Position numbers and translations under genes: made by a program. Below the pieces are notes generated by a model, which made no database searches, had not been told where the DNA came from, and saw only the letters and a program-made list of their open reading frames with translations. From Bradyrhizobium sp. AUGA SZCCT0176 (GTDB lineage Bacteria; Pseudomonadota; Alphaproteobacteria; Rhizobiales; Xanthobacteraceae), in assembly GCF_018130145.1 (NCBI RefSeq), contig NZ_JAFCMB010000034.1:1-45651 (forward strand): DNA of 45,651 bases. Direction: 5' to 3'. Positions 32,602 to 42,099 of the stretch are shown one piece after another; the first letter of the stretch is position 1, and every line of letters begins with the position of its first letter.

Positions 32602-34428
32602 CTATTTGTCGCATTCGACCTTTGACGTCGTCGCAACGAAGCCGGCGGCGTCCTGCGGCTTTGGCGACGGCAGGGAAGCGACGGCGACCGGTTGTACGGC
32701 GAGTTGTTGCTTGCGAAGCGTCTTCCGGAAGACGAACGGCATGTTCGGTAGCGCGCTCCACACGGCAACGAAACGCGGCGGCCACAGCGCGGCGCCAAAC
32801 AGGAGAAATGCCGCCGCTGTCCACAGCGACTGCCAGTTGTGAACACCCTCATTGAAAAAGAGGAAAAGCGCGGCCGCCGCGAGCAGGCCAGCGAACACCG
32901 TCTCGGCGGTGACGCCATTGTCCGACTTTCGGCGGCAGAGCAGCGCCACCGTCCAGAGCGGCACAGCCGCCATGGTCACGCTGGCGAACGGGAAATCCCG
33001 TGAACGCGGATCGAACACGAGGCCGAGCGCGACCTCTACGGTGATCAGCGTAGTGATCATCAGCACAACGCCCAGCACCAGCGCAGGCACTGATGACGGC
33101 CAGCTCTCGCGCGGGCCAAGCAATTCCCGGAAGGACGGCAACGGCCGTCCAGCCATCAACGCGTTGGCACACAGCAGCGGCAGCGCGATGGCCGCGGTCA
33201 GAAGCCATCCCTGGTTCAGCAGACCGGCGATGCCATAGTTTTCATAGAAGGCCTTTTCGGCGCCGAGCCCCAGCAGGATTCCGCCTGTCGTCGCGCAAGC
33301 CGACACCGCCAGCCACGGAACCAATCCTGTCGCCGTCCGCCGCCGCCAAAGCGTCAACAATGCAACGGCAAAGACACAAACGCCGAAAGCAAGGCCAGCT
33401 CCCAGTTGCATCTTCCAGAACGGATAATTGCTGACGGCCGCTCCGTGCGCGTGCTTGATTTGACGGCTATCGCCGTCGAGAAGGCCCCAATGGGCGCCGA
33501 CCGTGCCTTCCCACTGGCGCTTCCAGGACTCGTCGTAGGCCTCGAACAGATTGACACGAATTTTTTCCTGCCCGGCCCGGTCGAGGAGTTCGGAAATGAA
33601 ATGGGCCTGATTGATCCGCGACGGCAGTGCGACGTCGCGCATGCGTCCTTTGCTTGGCCAGCCGGCTTCGCCGATCAGGATGTTCTTGCCGGGGAAGGCA
33701 AGTGCGACCTTCCCGTAGATATCGATCACATGCGCGGCGGCGTCTTCGGCGCGGATCGGCACGTCTTCCCAGAACGGCAACATGTGGACCGTCACGAAAT
33801 CGACGTCGTCGGCCATCTCCCGGTGGCGGAGCCAGAAATCCCAGGAATCGGCGTAGGTCACCGGCGTCGTGATGCGCGCCTTGACCGAGCGGATCACTTC
33901 CCGAAGATCGGACACGGTCATTTCGCCCCGCAGCAGCACTTCGCTGCCCGCGACGACCGACGTGACCGTGCCGGGATACGCCTTGGCCAGCGCGACCGCG
34001 GTGTCGATGAGATCGGCGTTTTTCGTGCGGTCGCGTCCGAGCCAGATGCCGAGAATGACTTTGAGCCCGACCTTCGACGCCAGCTGAGGCACCTTGTCGA
34101 GCCCGTTCTCGACCGAGTAGGTGCGGATGCAGTTCGATATCCCGGCCAACTGGCCGAGATCTTCCGCAATCTGCTCCGGGCTGATGATGATATCGGAATT
34201 CCACGGCGTCTGCCCGCTCCGGAACGGCGCGTAGGACACGCAGTCGAGCTTCTTCGCGGGATCGATCGGCGCATGATCCAGCAGCACCGGCGCCGCCAGC
34301 CAGTACCAGGCCGCAACAATGATGCTCATGGAAAAAAAGAAGAGCACAAGCGGCACGCTCTTGCGGGAAGCGCCGGTCGGCCGGACCGGCAAACCAGATC
34401 GCAACGCGGCGGAAGCATCGAGGGACAT
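32602..34428 (-). CDS. GH17-family beta-1,3-glucan enzyme with membrane domain
   Basis: A 608-residue protein with a transmembrane helix at about 26-46, a GH17 catalytic domain at about 60-330, and a C-terminal half with many transmembrane helices (about 345-560). Catalytic residues expected for GH17 are Glu163 (VVAGSEVLLRG, acid/base) and Glu254 (ILIGEAGWPSKG, nucleophile). Membrane GH17 proteins of Bradyrhizobium are linked with cyclic beta-(1,3)(1,6)-glucan branching or transfer (NdvC-related), so this may be a glucanosyltransferase rather than a hydrolase; this is inference. It is followed 38 bp later by the GH1 gene. Confidence 0.85.
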   Translation of the reverse strand: MSLDASAALRSGLPVRPTGASRKSVPLVLFFFSMSIIVAAWYWLAAPVLLDHAPIDPAKKLDCVSYAPFRSGQTPWNSDIIISPEQIAEDLGQLAGISNCIRTYSVENGLDKVPQLASKVGLKVILGIWLGRDRTKNADLIDTAVALAKAYPGTVTSVVAGSEVLLRGEMTVSDLREVIRSVKARITTPVTYADSWDFWLRHREMADDVDFVTVHMLPFWEDVPIRAEDAAAHVIDIYGKVALAFPGKNILIGEAGWPSKGRMRDVALPSRINQAHFISELLDRAGQEKIRVNLFEAYDESWKRQWEGTVGAHWGLLDGDSRQIKHAHGAAVSNYPFWKMQLGAGLAFGVCVFAVALLTLWRRRTATGLVPWLAVSACATTGGILLGLGAEKAFYENYGIAGLLNQGWLLTAAIALPLLCANALMAGRPLPSFRELLGPRESWPSSVPALVLGVVLMITTLITVEVALGLVFDPRSRDFPFASVTMAAVPLWTVALLCRRKSDNGVTAETVFAGLLAAAALFLFFNEGVHNWQSLWTAAAFLLFGAALWPPRFVAVWSALPNMPFVFRKTLRKQQLAVQPVAVASLPSPKPQDAAGFVATTSKVECDK

Positions 34429-34740
34429 CGCGCAGCCCTAGGCTAGATCAGGAGCAAGCGGTGCTCAACGTCGTATTGCGGCGCGGTGGTCGCGGCGCCG
34501 ACAATCGTGAAAACCTGCCGGTCAACAGGAAGGCAATTGAATACATTGTTGGACATACTTTGGCCTGATGGAGGTCACGATCCGGCTTAAGGGTTTGATG
34601 GCACGCGGCCCCGATAGACCACGTCGGTTTGACGAAAAAGAATATACCAGCGCTCGTCATCTTCCAACAATCCCGGGGCCACCTGGCATGTGCGTGATCG
34701 TTCTGGCTGACCTGCGCGCAGCGTGGGCGAGCCGACCGCG
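34429..34740. other. Gene-free spacer, no clear signal
   Basis: 312 bp between the GH17 start and the methyltransferase stop. I see no credible reading frame, RNA gene or repeat. It presumably contains the GH17 promoter on the minus strand, but no box pair is convincing. Confidence 0.5.
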
Positions 34741-35343
34741 CTAGGTGAGTTGCGCCAGCCAGACCGTATGACCGCCGCAGTCCGGATCTTCGACGACATG
34801 CGCCACCACGTCGAAACCATTCGCGCAGAGCAGCGCGCGGTATCCGGCGGCGTCCAGGCTGGCATGATAGAGTCGCTCGTCCCTGTAGCTCCCGATCGCT
34901 TCGCCATGCGCCGGACCGCTCGTGAACATCAATGCCGCGCGCGGCGCAGCATGATTCCGGAAGATGGTAAACATCCGGCGCTGGTCATCGGGACAGAGGT
35001 GGAAGAAACTATCCCACGCCAGCAAACCGTCGAAGCGCCGCGTGAGGGCGAGCGTGCGCATGTCGGCGACGTGCCACGCAAGATCCGGAAAAGATGCCGT
35101 GCACAGGGCAATCAGTTCCGGCGACGAATCCACACCGGTGACATGACATCCCTGCTGGATGAGGTAACGGGCGATCGGCTCACCTGAGCCGCAGCCGATG
35201 TCGAGCACGGAAGCTCCGGCCGGCAGCAGCGCGCCAAACCGGTCGAGCCACGCGCGCTCCATCAGCCGGTTGCCGCGGTCCTGCGCCCAGGCGCGGCCGT
35301 GGCGTTGATAGAGTCCGATGATGCGGTCGGCGTCGGGGTTCAT
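34741..35343 (-). CDS. Class I SAM-dependent methyltransferase
   Basis: A 200-residue cytoplasmic methyltransferase with the SAM-binding motif I VLDIGCGSGEP at about 46-56, motif II acidic end VTGVDSS at about 68-74, and motif post-I WHVADMRTL. The C-terminal part has VVEDPDCGGHTVWLAQ, which resembles small Rossmann methyltransferases that act on varied small molecules. The substrate cannot be told. It is a single gene; the next gene downstream on the same strand (GH17) is 312 bp away. Confidence 0.88.
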   Translation of the reverse strand: MNPDADRIIGLYQRHGRAWAQDRGNRLMERAWLDRFGALLPAGASVLDIGCGSGEPIARYLIQQGCHVTGVDSSPELIALCTASFPDLAWHVADMRTLALTRRFDGLLAWDSFFHLCPDDQRRMFTIFRNHAAPRAALMFTSGPAHGEAIGSYRDERLYHASLDAAGYRALLCANGFDVVAHVVEDPDCGGHTVWLAQLT

Positions 35344-35389
35344 GGTGGTATTTTGGCGTGGGCGTTGTGAACGCGTCAGTCTCTCAACT

Positions 35390-35478
35390 CGTCATGCCCG
35401 GGCTTGTCCCGGGCATCCACGTCTTACCTCCGCGAAACAAGAAAGACGTGGATGGCCGGGTCAAGCCCGGCCATGACG
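35390..35478. repeat. Palindromic intergenic repeat, CGTCATGCCCGGGC type
   Basis: CGTCATGCCCGGGCTTGTCC...(35390 on) is inverted at GGCCGGGTCAAGCCCGGCCATGACG (to 35478), with CCACGTCTT / AAGACGTGG inside. It is a different palindrome type from families A and B and occurs once here. It lies between the last liv gene (livF) and the methyltransferase, downstream of livF. Confidence 0.82.
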
Positions 35479-35502
35479 TAAAGAGACATTTGCGTGGTCC
35501 CC

Positions 35503-36223
35503 TCAAATCCCCAGATACCGGTGCTGCAAATCCGGCTCGGCGATCAACTGCTCCGACGTGCCGCTCCACACCGTGCGTCCCCGCTCGATGATGTAATGCC
35601 GGTCGGCGATGCGGGAGAGGTTGGCGACGTTCTTGTCGATCACCAGCACCGATTGCCCACGGCCCTTGAGCATCGACAAGCAGCTCCAGATTTCCTCGCG
35701 GATCAACGGTGCGAGGCCTTCGGTGGCTTCGTCGAGGATCAAGAGCTTCGGATTGGTCATCAGCGCGCGGCCGATCGCGAGCATCTGCTGCTCGCCGCCG
35801 GACAGCGTCACGCCCATGTTGCCGCCGCGCTCGGCGAGGCGCGGAAACAGCGCGTGGATCTTTTCGATGGTCCAGGGATCGGAATTCCCGGCGCGATTGC
35901 CGGCAGCCGCGACCAGGTTTTCGTACACGGTGAGGTTCGGAAAGATCTGGCGGCCTTCCGGCACCAGGCCGATGCCGAGTTTTGCGATCTTGTACGACGG
36001 CAGGCTGCGAACCTCCTGCCCGCCGAAACGGATGGTGCCGGCACGCGCGCCCGTCATGCCCATGATCGAGCGGATGGTCGTGGTCTTGCCCATGCCGTTG
36101 CGGCCCATCAGCGCGACCATTTCGCCTGACTGAACCTTCAGCGACAGGCCGAACAGCACCTGGCTGAGGCCATAGCAGGTTTCGATGCCATCAATTTCGA
36201 GCAGGGTTTCAGCCATTTTTGTT

Positions 36224-36231
<8 letters not shown>
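35503..36231 (-). CDS. livF: Branched-chain-type ABC transporter ATPase LivF
   Basis: A 242-residue ABC ATPase of the LivF type, the second ATPase of a Liv/HAAT uptake system. Walker A is GRNGMGKTT, the signature TLSGGEQQML, and Walker B LLILDEATEGLAPL. I begin at the ATG at 36231, whose 8-bp ATGGCTGA overlap with livG repeats the livG-livM junction; an ATG at 36216 (second MAETLL) is an alternative. It is the last gene of the gentisate-transport unit. The duplicated MAET start is unusual but harmless. Confidence 0.92.
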
Positions 36232-36983
<752 letters not shown>

Positions 36984-36991
<8 letters not shown>

Positions 36992-37931
36992 GGTTAAACC
37001 TCCCGAGCAGGCCCATGATGCCGCCGCGCGCGAACAGCACGATCAGCAGCAGCAGCGGCCCCATGATCAGCGCCCAGTATTCGGTGAATTGCGACAGCAG
37101 CTCCTCCAGCAGCAGAAAGAAGATCGTGCCGATGACAGGACCGAACAGCGAGCCCATGCCGCCGAACACCACCATCACCATGAGCTCGCCGGAGCGGGTC
37201 CAGTACATTCCGGCCGGGCTGATGAAGTCGGTATTGTTCGCCAGCAGCGCGCCGGCCAGGCCGCAAATGGTACCGGAGATGACGAAACAGACCAACCGGT
37301 AGCGGTTGGCATGATAGCCGATCGCCTGCATGCGCTGCTCGTTGGAACGAATGCCCTGCACCACCAGGCCGAAGCGCGAATTGATGATCCGCCAGATCAG
37401 ATAGATGCCGCCGAACAGGCAGCCGAGGCAGAGGTAATAGAACTGCACGCGGTTCGACAGGTCGATCAGGCCGCCGAAACTGCTGCGCTTGTAAATGGTG
37501 AGGCCGTCGTCGCCGCCGTAGCGCGACATGCCCGAGGCGATGTAATAGGCCATCTGCGCAAAGGCGAGCGTGATCATGATGAAGTAGACGCCGCGGGTGC
37601 GCAGACTGAGCGCGCCGATGACCAGCGCATAGAGCGCCGACACTGCAAGCGCCACCGGCCACTGGATGAAGCCGGAGCCGATGCCCTCATGCGCGAGGAT
37701 GCCGACCGCATAGCCGCCGATGCCGAGATAGGCCGCGTGGCCGAAGCTCATCATGCCGCCATAGCCCATGATGAGATTGAGGCTGGCCGCGGCCAGCGCG
37801 AAGATGATGATGCGGGTGAACAGCGTCAGGATGAAGATGTTGCCGGTGAGCTGCGAATAGAGCGGCAGCACGACCAGCCCGGCGGCGACCAGCGCGACGA
37901 CGACGTTGCTTGTATTGATTTGTAGTTTCAT
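36984..37931 (-). CDS. livM: Branched-chain-type ABC transporter permease LivM
   Basis: A 315-residue inner-membrane permease with about nine hydrophobic spans. LNLIMGYGGMMSFGHAAYLGIG near 52-73 is the conserved LivM motif, and the late FGGMGSLFGPVIGT matches the family. It overlaps livH by 4 bp and livG by 8 bp, so translation is coupled. Confidence 0.95.
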
Positions 37932-38842
37932 CGCTTGGCGGCCGGAAACAGCCCCTCCGGCCGCACCACCAGCACGATCGCCATCAAGAGATAGATCAGC
38001 ATCGACGACAGCGCGGGCGCGGCGGTAGAGGCGGCGGCGGAACTCAGCACCATGCGCAGGAGATCAGGCAGGAAGGCACGACCGAGCGTATCGATCATGC
38101 CGACAAAGATCGCGGCCAGGAACGCGCCGCGGATCGAGCCGATGCCGCCGATGACGATGATGACGAAGGCGAGGATGAGGATGTTCTCGCCCATGCCGAT
38201 CTGCACGGTGAGGATCGGCGCCTGCATCAGTCCGGCAAGACCGGCGAGCGCCGCGCCAAGGCCGAACACCAGCGTGAACAGCAGTTTGATGTTGATGCCG
38301 AGCGCGCCGATCATTTCGCGGTTGGAGGCGCCGGCGCGGATCAGCATGCCGATCCGGGTCCGCATCACAACGACGTAAAGCAGCGCGGCGACAGCGAGCG
38401 CGACGATGATGATCGACAGCCGGTAGGCCGGATAGTACACGCCCGGGATGATCTGGACCGGCACGGTCAGCCAGGCCGGCAGCGGCAGCGCGAGCCCGGC
38501 TGGGCCCCAGATCAGCCGCACCGCGTCGTTGAAGAACAAGATCAGTCCGAACGTCGCCAGCACCTGGTCGAGGTGGTCGCGGCCGTAGAGATGCCGGAGC
38601 GCGACAAATTCCAGCGCGATCCCGAGCAGCAGCGTGGCGCCGAGCGCCAGCAGCACGCCGAGGATAAAGCTTCCGGTCCATGCGGTGAAGGTCGCGGCGA
38701 AATAGGCGCCCATCATGTAGAGCGAGCCGTGCGCCAGATTGACGAAGTCCATGATGCCGAACACCAGCGTCAGCCCGGCCGCCAGCAGGAACAGCAGCAG
38801 GCCGAACTGCAACCCGTTCAGCGATTGTTCGACAAGAACCAA
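37928..38842 (-). CDS. livH: Branched-chain-type ABC transporter permease LivH
   Basis: A 304-residue inner-membrane permease. The N-terminal GLQFGLLLFLLAAGLTLVFGIMDFVNLAHG is the classic LivH opening (about 10-40), and VIVIGGIGSIRGAFLAAI near 230 is conserved. It follows the binding-protein gene by 199 bp, a gap that contains the 12-bp tandem repeat at 38969-39001, whereas the following liv genes overlap. Confidence 0.95.
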   Translation of the reverse strand: MVLVEQSLNGLQFGLLLFLLAAGLTLVFGIMDFVNLAHGSLYMMGAYFAATFTAWTGSFILGVLLALGATLLLGIALEFVALRHLYGRDHLDQVLATFGLILFFNDAVRLIWGPAGLALPLPAWLTVPVQIIPGVYYPAYRLSIIIVALAVAALLYVVVMRTRIGMLIRAGASNREMIGALGINIKLLFTLVFGLGAALAGLAGLMQAPILTVQIGMGENILILAFVIIVIGGIGSIRGAFLAAIFVGMIDTLGRAFLPDLLRMVLSSAAASTAAPALSSMLIYLLMAIVLVVRPEGLFPAAKR

Positions 38843-38968
38843 CTTAGCGCCCTCTCCATGATACTGGCGTCAACGCCACGCGTTGGTCGCGATCATGCCC
38901 CGCAACTCGAAACAAAACAGCGGCAGCGCGTTTGCGCCGCCGCCATTTTCTTATTGGATGCATGATCC

Positions 38969-39001
38969 TTGCCAAGTTTCTTGCCAAGATTTTGGCCAAG
39001 T
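38969..39001. repeat. Three-copy 12-bp tandem repeat upstream of livH
   Basis: CTTGCCAAGTTT, CTTGCCAAGATT and TTGGCCAAG follow one another with an exact 12-bp step (38969, 38981, 38993). The array lies in the 199-bp spacer between the binding-protein gene and livH. It resembles the arrays at 13196 and 9240. Confidence 0.7.
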
Positions 39002-39041
39002 CGTCAATTTCTGGCGGACCATGCGTCGGCAGAACAACTGA

Positions 39042-40214
39042 TCACTTCATCGGGCATTTATCGTGGAAGCCATCCTGGCTGTCCTTGACGATGGTGGCCA
39101 CCGTCTTCAGCGCCAACTGGCCGTCAGCATCCTTGACCACGTCCTGCAGATAGAAGTTCTGGATCGGAATGTGGTTCTTGCCGTATTTGAACGGGCCGCG
39201 CACCGATTTGAAGTTGGCTTTCTCCATCTCGGCCTTCATCGCGTCCTTCTTGGTCGTGTCGCCCTTGACCGCAACCACCGCGCTGTTGATCAGCTGCGCG
39301 GCATCATAGGATTGCGCGCCATAGAAGGTCGGGCGCAGGTTCGGATATTTCTTGCGGTAGTCCTCGACGAACTTCTTGTTCTCGGGGTTCGGCAGGTCGT
39401 TGACCCATTGCTGCGCACCGGGAACGCCGAGCGCGTTGTCCTTCTGCAACGGCAGCGACAATTCGTCGATGGTGAACGCCGTATAGAGCGGGATCTGCGC
39501 CTTGATGCCGGCCTGCGCATACTGGTTGAGGAACTGCACGCCAGCAGCGCCCGGATAGAACACGAAGATCGAATCGGCCTTGGAGTTCTTGGCCTTGGTG
39601 AGCTCGGCGGAGAAGTCGAGCTGGCTTGGCCACACCGTGTATTCTTCACCGACTACCTGGCCCTTGAACGTGCTCTTGACGCCGGCCAGCATGTCCTTGC
39701 CGGCGGCATAGTTCGGGCCGATCAGGAACACCGACTTAACGCCCTTCTGGTTCATGTAGGTGCCCATCGCCTGCGGCGTCTGGTCGTTCTGCCAGGAGGT
39801 CGAGAACACGTAAGGCGAGCACAATTCGCCGGCGAGCTGCGAGGGACCGGCATTGGCCGAGATCAGGAAGGTTTTGGAATCGACCGCGGTCTTCAGCGAA
39901 GCCAGCAGCACGTTCGACCAAATGTAGCCGACGATGAAATCGACCTTGTCGGACTGGATCAGCTTTTCGGTCTTCTGCTTGCCGACATCCGGCTTCTGGC
40001 CGTCGTCCTCATAGATCACCTCGACCGGCTTGCCGTCTATCTTGCGGCCCAGATGGTCGAGCGCCAGTTCGAACGAGTTGCGCATGTCGTTGCCGATCGC
40101 GGCCGTGGGGCCGCTGAAGGTCGAGACGAAACCGATCTTGATGCTGTCGGCGCCAAGCGCGGGCTGCGCCAGCGCCAGAGCCATTGCGCCCGCCAGCCAG
40201 AATGTCTTTTTCAT
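39042..40214 (-). CDS. Periplasmic substrate-binding protein of a Liv-type ABC transporter
   Basis: A 390-residue type I periplasmic binding protein. The signal peptide MKKTFWLAGAMALALAQPALG is cleaved after ALG at about 21. Residues IKIGFVSTFSGPTAAIG and FLIGPNYAAGKDML are typical of HAAT/LivJ proteins, but the subgroup resembles those serving aromatic acids rather than leucine. The ATG at 40214 has a strong GGAGGGGAG upstream; the longer frame to 40232 lacks support. With livHMGF it forms one uptake system, placed directly downstream of gentisate-cleavage genes, so an aromatic carboxylate is the likely ligand. Confidence 0.93.
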   Translation of the reverse strand: MKKTFWLAGAMALALAQPALGADSIKIGFVSTFSGPTAAIGNDMRNSFELALDHLGRKIDGKPVEVIYEDDGQKPDVGKQKTEKLIQSDKVDFIVGYIWSNVLLASLKTAVDSKTFLISANAGPSQLAGELCSPYVFSTSWQNDQTPQAMGTYMNQKGVKSVFLIGPNYAAGKDMLAGVKSTFKGQVVGEEYTVWPSQLDFSAELTKAKNSKADSIFVFYPGAAGVQFLNQYAQAGIKAQIPLYTAFTIDELSLPLQKDNALGVPGAQQWVNDLPNPENKKFVEDYRKKYPNLRPTFYGAQSYDAAQLINSAVVAVKGDTTKKDAMKAEMEKANFKSVRGPFKYGKNHIPIQNFYLQDVVKDADGQLALKTVATIVKDSQDGFHDKCPMK

Positions 40215-40235
40215 ATTCACTCCCCTCCTCATTAT

Positions 40236-40511
40236 CTATTTTGTTCCGCCAGCCAGTGCGGCTGCCGTCTCGAGGCCTGCGCCTTCGTCAATCCCGGTAA
40301 GCCCGGATATTTTGTGCGCGAAATCTCCGGCCCACAGCAAGCACGAACCGAAAGCTCCGATTAGAACCTTCGGCCCATACCCCAGCGGCCTGCACCATAA
40401 TTCGCAGACGGCGCCGAAGGCAAGAACTATAGTTCCGGTTGCCGGGGCAACAAATGTCGCAGGTGCGGCCGCAGCACAATCGGAAGAGACAGCGCGCGCC
40501 ATCATGTTCAT
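40236..40511 (-). CDS. Possible 91-residue ORF after the flavin reductase
   Basis: A 91-residue frame (MNMMARAVSSDCAAAAP...) starts at 40511 with an ATGA overlap on the flavin reductase stop and ends 21 bp before the binding-protein start. It has a moderately hydrophobic middle with several Cys and no recognised domain. The overlap is the only support; the frame could equally be chance in GC-rich DNA, leaving a 293-bp spacer. Confidence 0.25.
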   Translation of the reverse strand: MNMMARAVSSDCAAAAPATFVAPATGTIVLAFGAVCELWCRPLGYGPKVLIGAFGSCLLWAGDFAHKISGLTGIDEGAGLETAAALAGGTK

Positions 40512-41161
40512 GGCGCCTGATCCGGTTGGGGCGCGGCGTTTCGTCGCCACTCCGCCCAGCTCGGCCGGTCGAGTTGGAACAGATCGGTGCAGCGAGCATA
40601 CCAGCCGCTGCCATGCATGCGGCCGATCAACCGCAGCGCAGGCGTGTCGATATGGCAGCGCTCCCTGTCCTGAACCGCCGCACCATCCACGTGCGCGCAC
40701 AGGATGCGGCCGATCACCGCCGTCTGGCGCGGCCCCGTCACCATCGAGCTCAGCACCCGGCATTCGAAGGAAACCGGGGACTCCGCAATGCGCGGCGGCC
40801 GTATCGCATGTGACGCGGCGGCGGTGAGGCCCGCCAGCGCGAGTTCGTCGATATCGGGCGGCGCATCGATGCAAGTGACGTTCATGGCCGCGGCATTCTG
40901 TTCGGAAACCAGGTTCACAACGAACTCTCCGGTCGCAAGAATATTCGTCGCGGTATCCTTGAAGCGCCCCGGCCCGGCGAGCAGCCCGATCGCAAGCGTC
41001 GGCGGCTCGTGCCCCAACACATTGAAGAAGCTGTAGGGAGCCGCGTTGATGACACCGTCTTCGGACAGCGTCGTCACCCAGGCAATCGGCCGCGGGGTCA
41101 CCGTCGCCGTCAATATCTTGTAGCGTTGTTGAGCCTCCAGCGTCTCCATGTCGAACAACAT
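40508..41161 (-). CDS. Flavin-reductase-like FMN-binding split-barrel protein
   Basis: A 217-residue protein of the flavin reductase-like (DIM6/NTAB) family. The core is RYKILTATVTPRPIAWVTTL, GVINAAPYSFFNVLGHEPPTLAIG (FMN site) and FVVNLVSEQNAAAMN. Such proteins reduce or bind FMN, often to serve a two-component monooxygenase, yet no partner monooxygenase is in the window. In the gentisate unit it lies 15 bp after the FAH-family gene. The role here is unproven; it could also be a ring-modifying enzyme. Confidence 0.87.
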   Translation of the reverse strand: MLFDMETLEAQQRYKILTATVTPRPIAWVTTLSEDGVINAAPYSFFNVLGHEPPTLAIGLLAGPGRFKDTATNILATGEFVVNLVSEQNAAAMNVTCIDAPPDIDELALAGLTAAASHAIRPPRIAESPVSFECRVLSSMVTGPRQTAVIGRILCAHVDGAAVQDRERCHIDTPALRLIGRMHGSGWYARCTDLFQLDRPSWAEWRRNAAPQPDQAP

Positions 41162-41176
41162 CGCCGGCCCCCGCGC

Positions 41177-42088
41177 TTAGACCGCCACGACCGGATGACG
41201 CAGCCGGCCAATGCCGGCCACTTCCGCCTCCACGACATCGCCAGGCCACAGCCATTCCTGCGGTGTCCGCCCCGCGCCCACGCCATCGGGCGTGCCGGTC
41301 GCGATGATGTCACCCGCCTCGAGCGTGATCGCTGCCGAAATGTCCGAGATCAGCAGCGGCACCTTGAACAGCATGTGGCGGGTGTTGGATCGCTGTTTTT
41401 CGACGCCGTTCACCGTGAGCCAGAGATCGAGCGCGTGCGGATCGCCGATCTCATCAGCCGTCACGATGCATGGACCGAACGGCGCGTAGGTGTCCTGGCC
41501 CTTGGAATAGATCCACTGGCCGGCGCGGCGATTGTCGCGCGCGCTGACGTCGATCATCACGCTGTAGCCGAAAACGAAATCGAGGGCCTGCGCTTCCGGG
41601 ATCCGGCGCGCCGTTCGCCCCATCACGACGGCGAGTTCGACTTCCCAATCGAGCTGCTGCGTAATCGTCCGGTTGTGCTCGATGGCGTCGTCGGGCCCGA
41701 TCACGCTGGTCGGAGGCTTTGAAAAGATGATCGGCTGCTTCGGCAATTCCTTCGCCGTGTCCAGCGCGCGTGACGATTCCGCGACGTGCTCGACATAGTT
41801 CAGCCCGATCCCGAAGATGTTCTTCCGCGGCCTCGGGATCGGCGCCAGCAGCCTGACATTGGCAAGCGGCAGCGCTGTGCCTACCGGCCAATGGCTTGCG
41901 TGATCGCTTAAAATCTTCTTCAGCGCCATCGTCGCCGGCGGCCCGAGATCGATCAGATCGAGCATCGACGATGGCAGCGCGACGCCGGCATGCGCGCCGA
42001 TCCGTTCGACGTCCACGACTAGGTCATCGACGACGGCACCGAGGCGGGCCGCCGCCTCGACATTGGCGCGGTAGGTAACAAGACGCAT
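41177..42088 (-). CDS. FAH-family hydrolase, probable fumarylpyruvate/maleylpyruvate hydrolase
   Basis: A 303-residue fumarylacetoacetate hydrolase-family enzyme. Motifs visible are FGIGLNYVEHVAESS, FSKPPTSVIGPDDAI, QLDWEVELAVVMG (metal ligands) and GTPDGVGAGRTPQEWL. Beside gentisate dioxygenase it most likely hydrolyses fumarylpyruvate, or maleylpyruvate directly, to pyruvate and fumarate/maleate. No maleylpyruvate isomerase gene is present in the window, which favours direct hydrolysis or an isomerase elsewhere. It starts 11 bp after the dioxygenase gene, with AGGGAA upstream. Confidence 0.9.
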   Translation of the reverse strand: MRLVTYRANVEAAARLGAVVDDLVVDVERIGAHAGVALPSSMLDLIDLGPPATMALKKILSDHASHWPVGTALPLANVRLLAPIPRPRKNIFGIGLNYVEHVAESSRALDTAKELPKQPIIFSKPPTSVIGPDDAIEHNRTITQQLDWEVELAVVMGRTARRIPEAQALDFVFGYSVMIDVSARDNRRAGQWIYSKGQDTYAPFGPCIVTADEIGDPHALDLWLTVNGVEKQRSNTRHMLFKVPLLISDISAAITLEAGDIIATGTPDGVGAGRTPQEWLWPGDVVEAEVAGIGRLRHPVVAV

Positions 42089-42099
42089 GGTTGGTTTCC

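Noticed and set aside
33406..34446. 346-residue frame antisense to the GH17 gene
   Set aside because: It lies fully opposite a gene with clear catalytic motifs; its His/Arg/Asp-rich composition is that of an antisense shadow in GC-rich DNA.
40512..41255. Long N-terminal extension of the 91-residue frame through the flavin reductase
   Set aside because: The extension is out of frame inside a clear flavin-reductase-like gene. Only the short part starting at 40511 is kept as a weak possibility.
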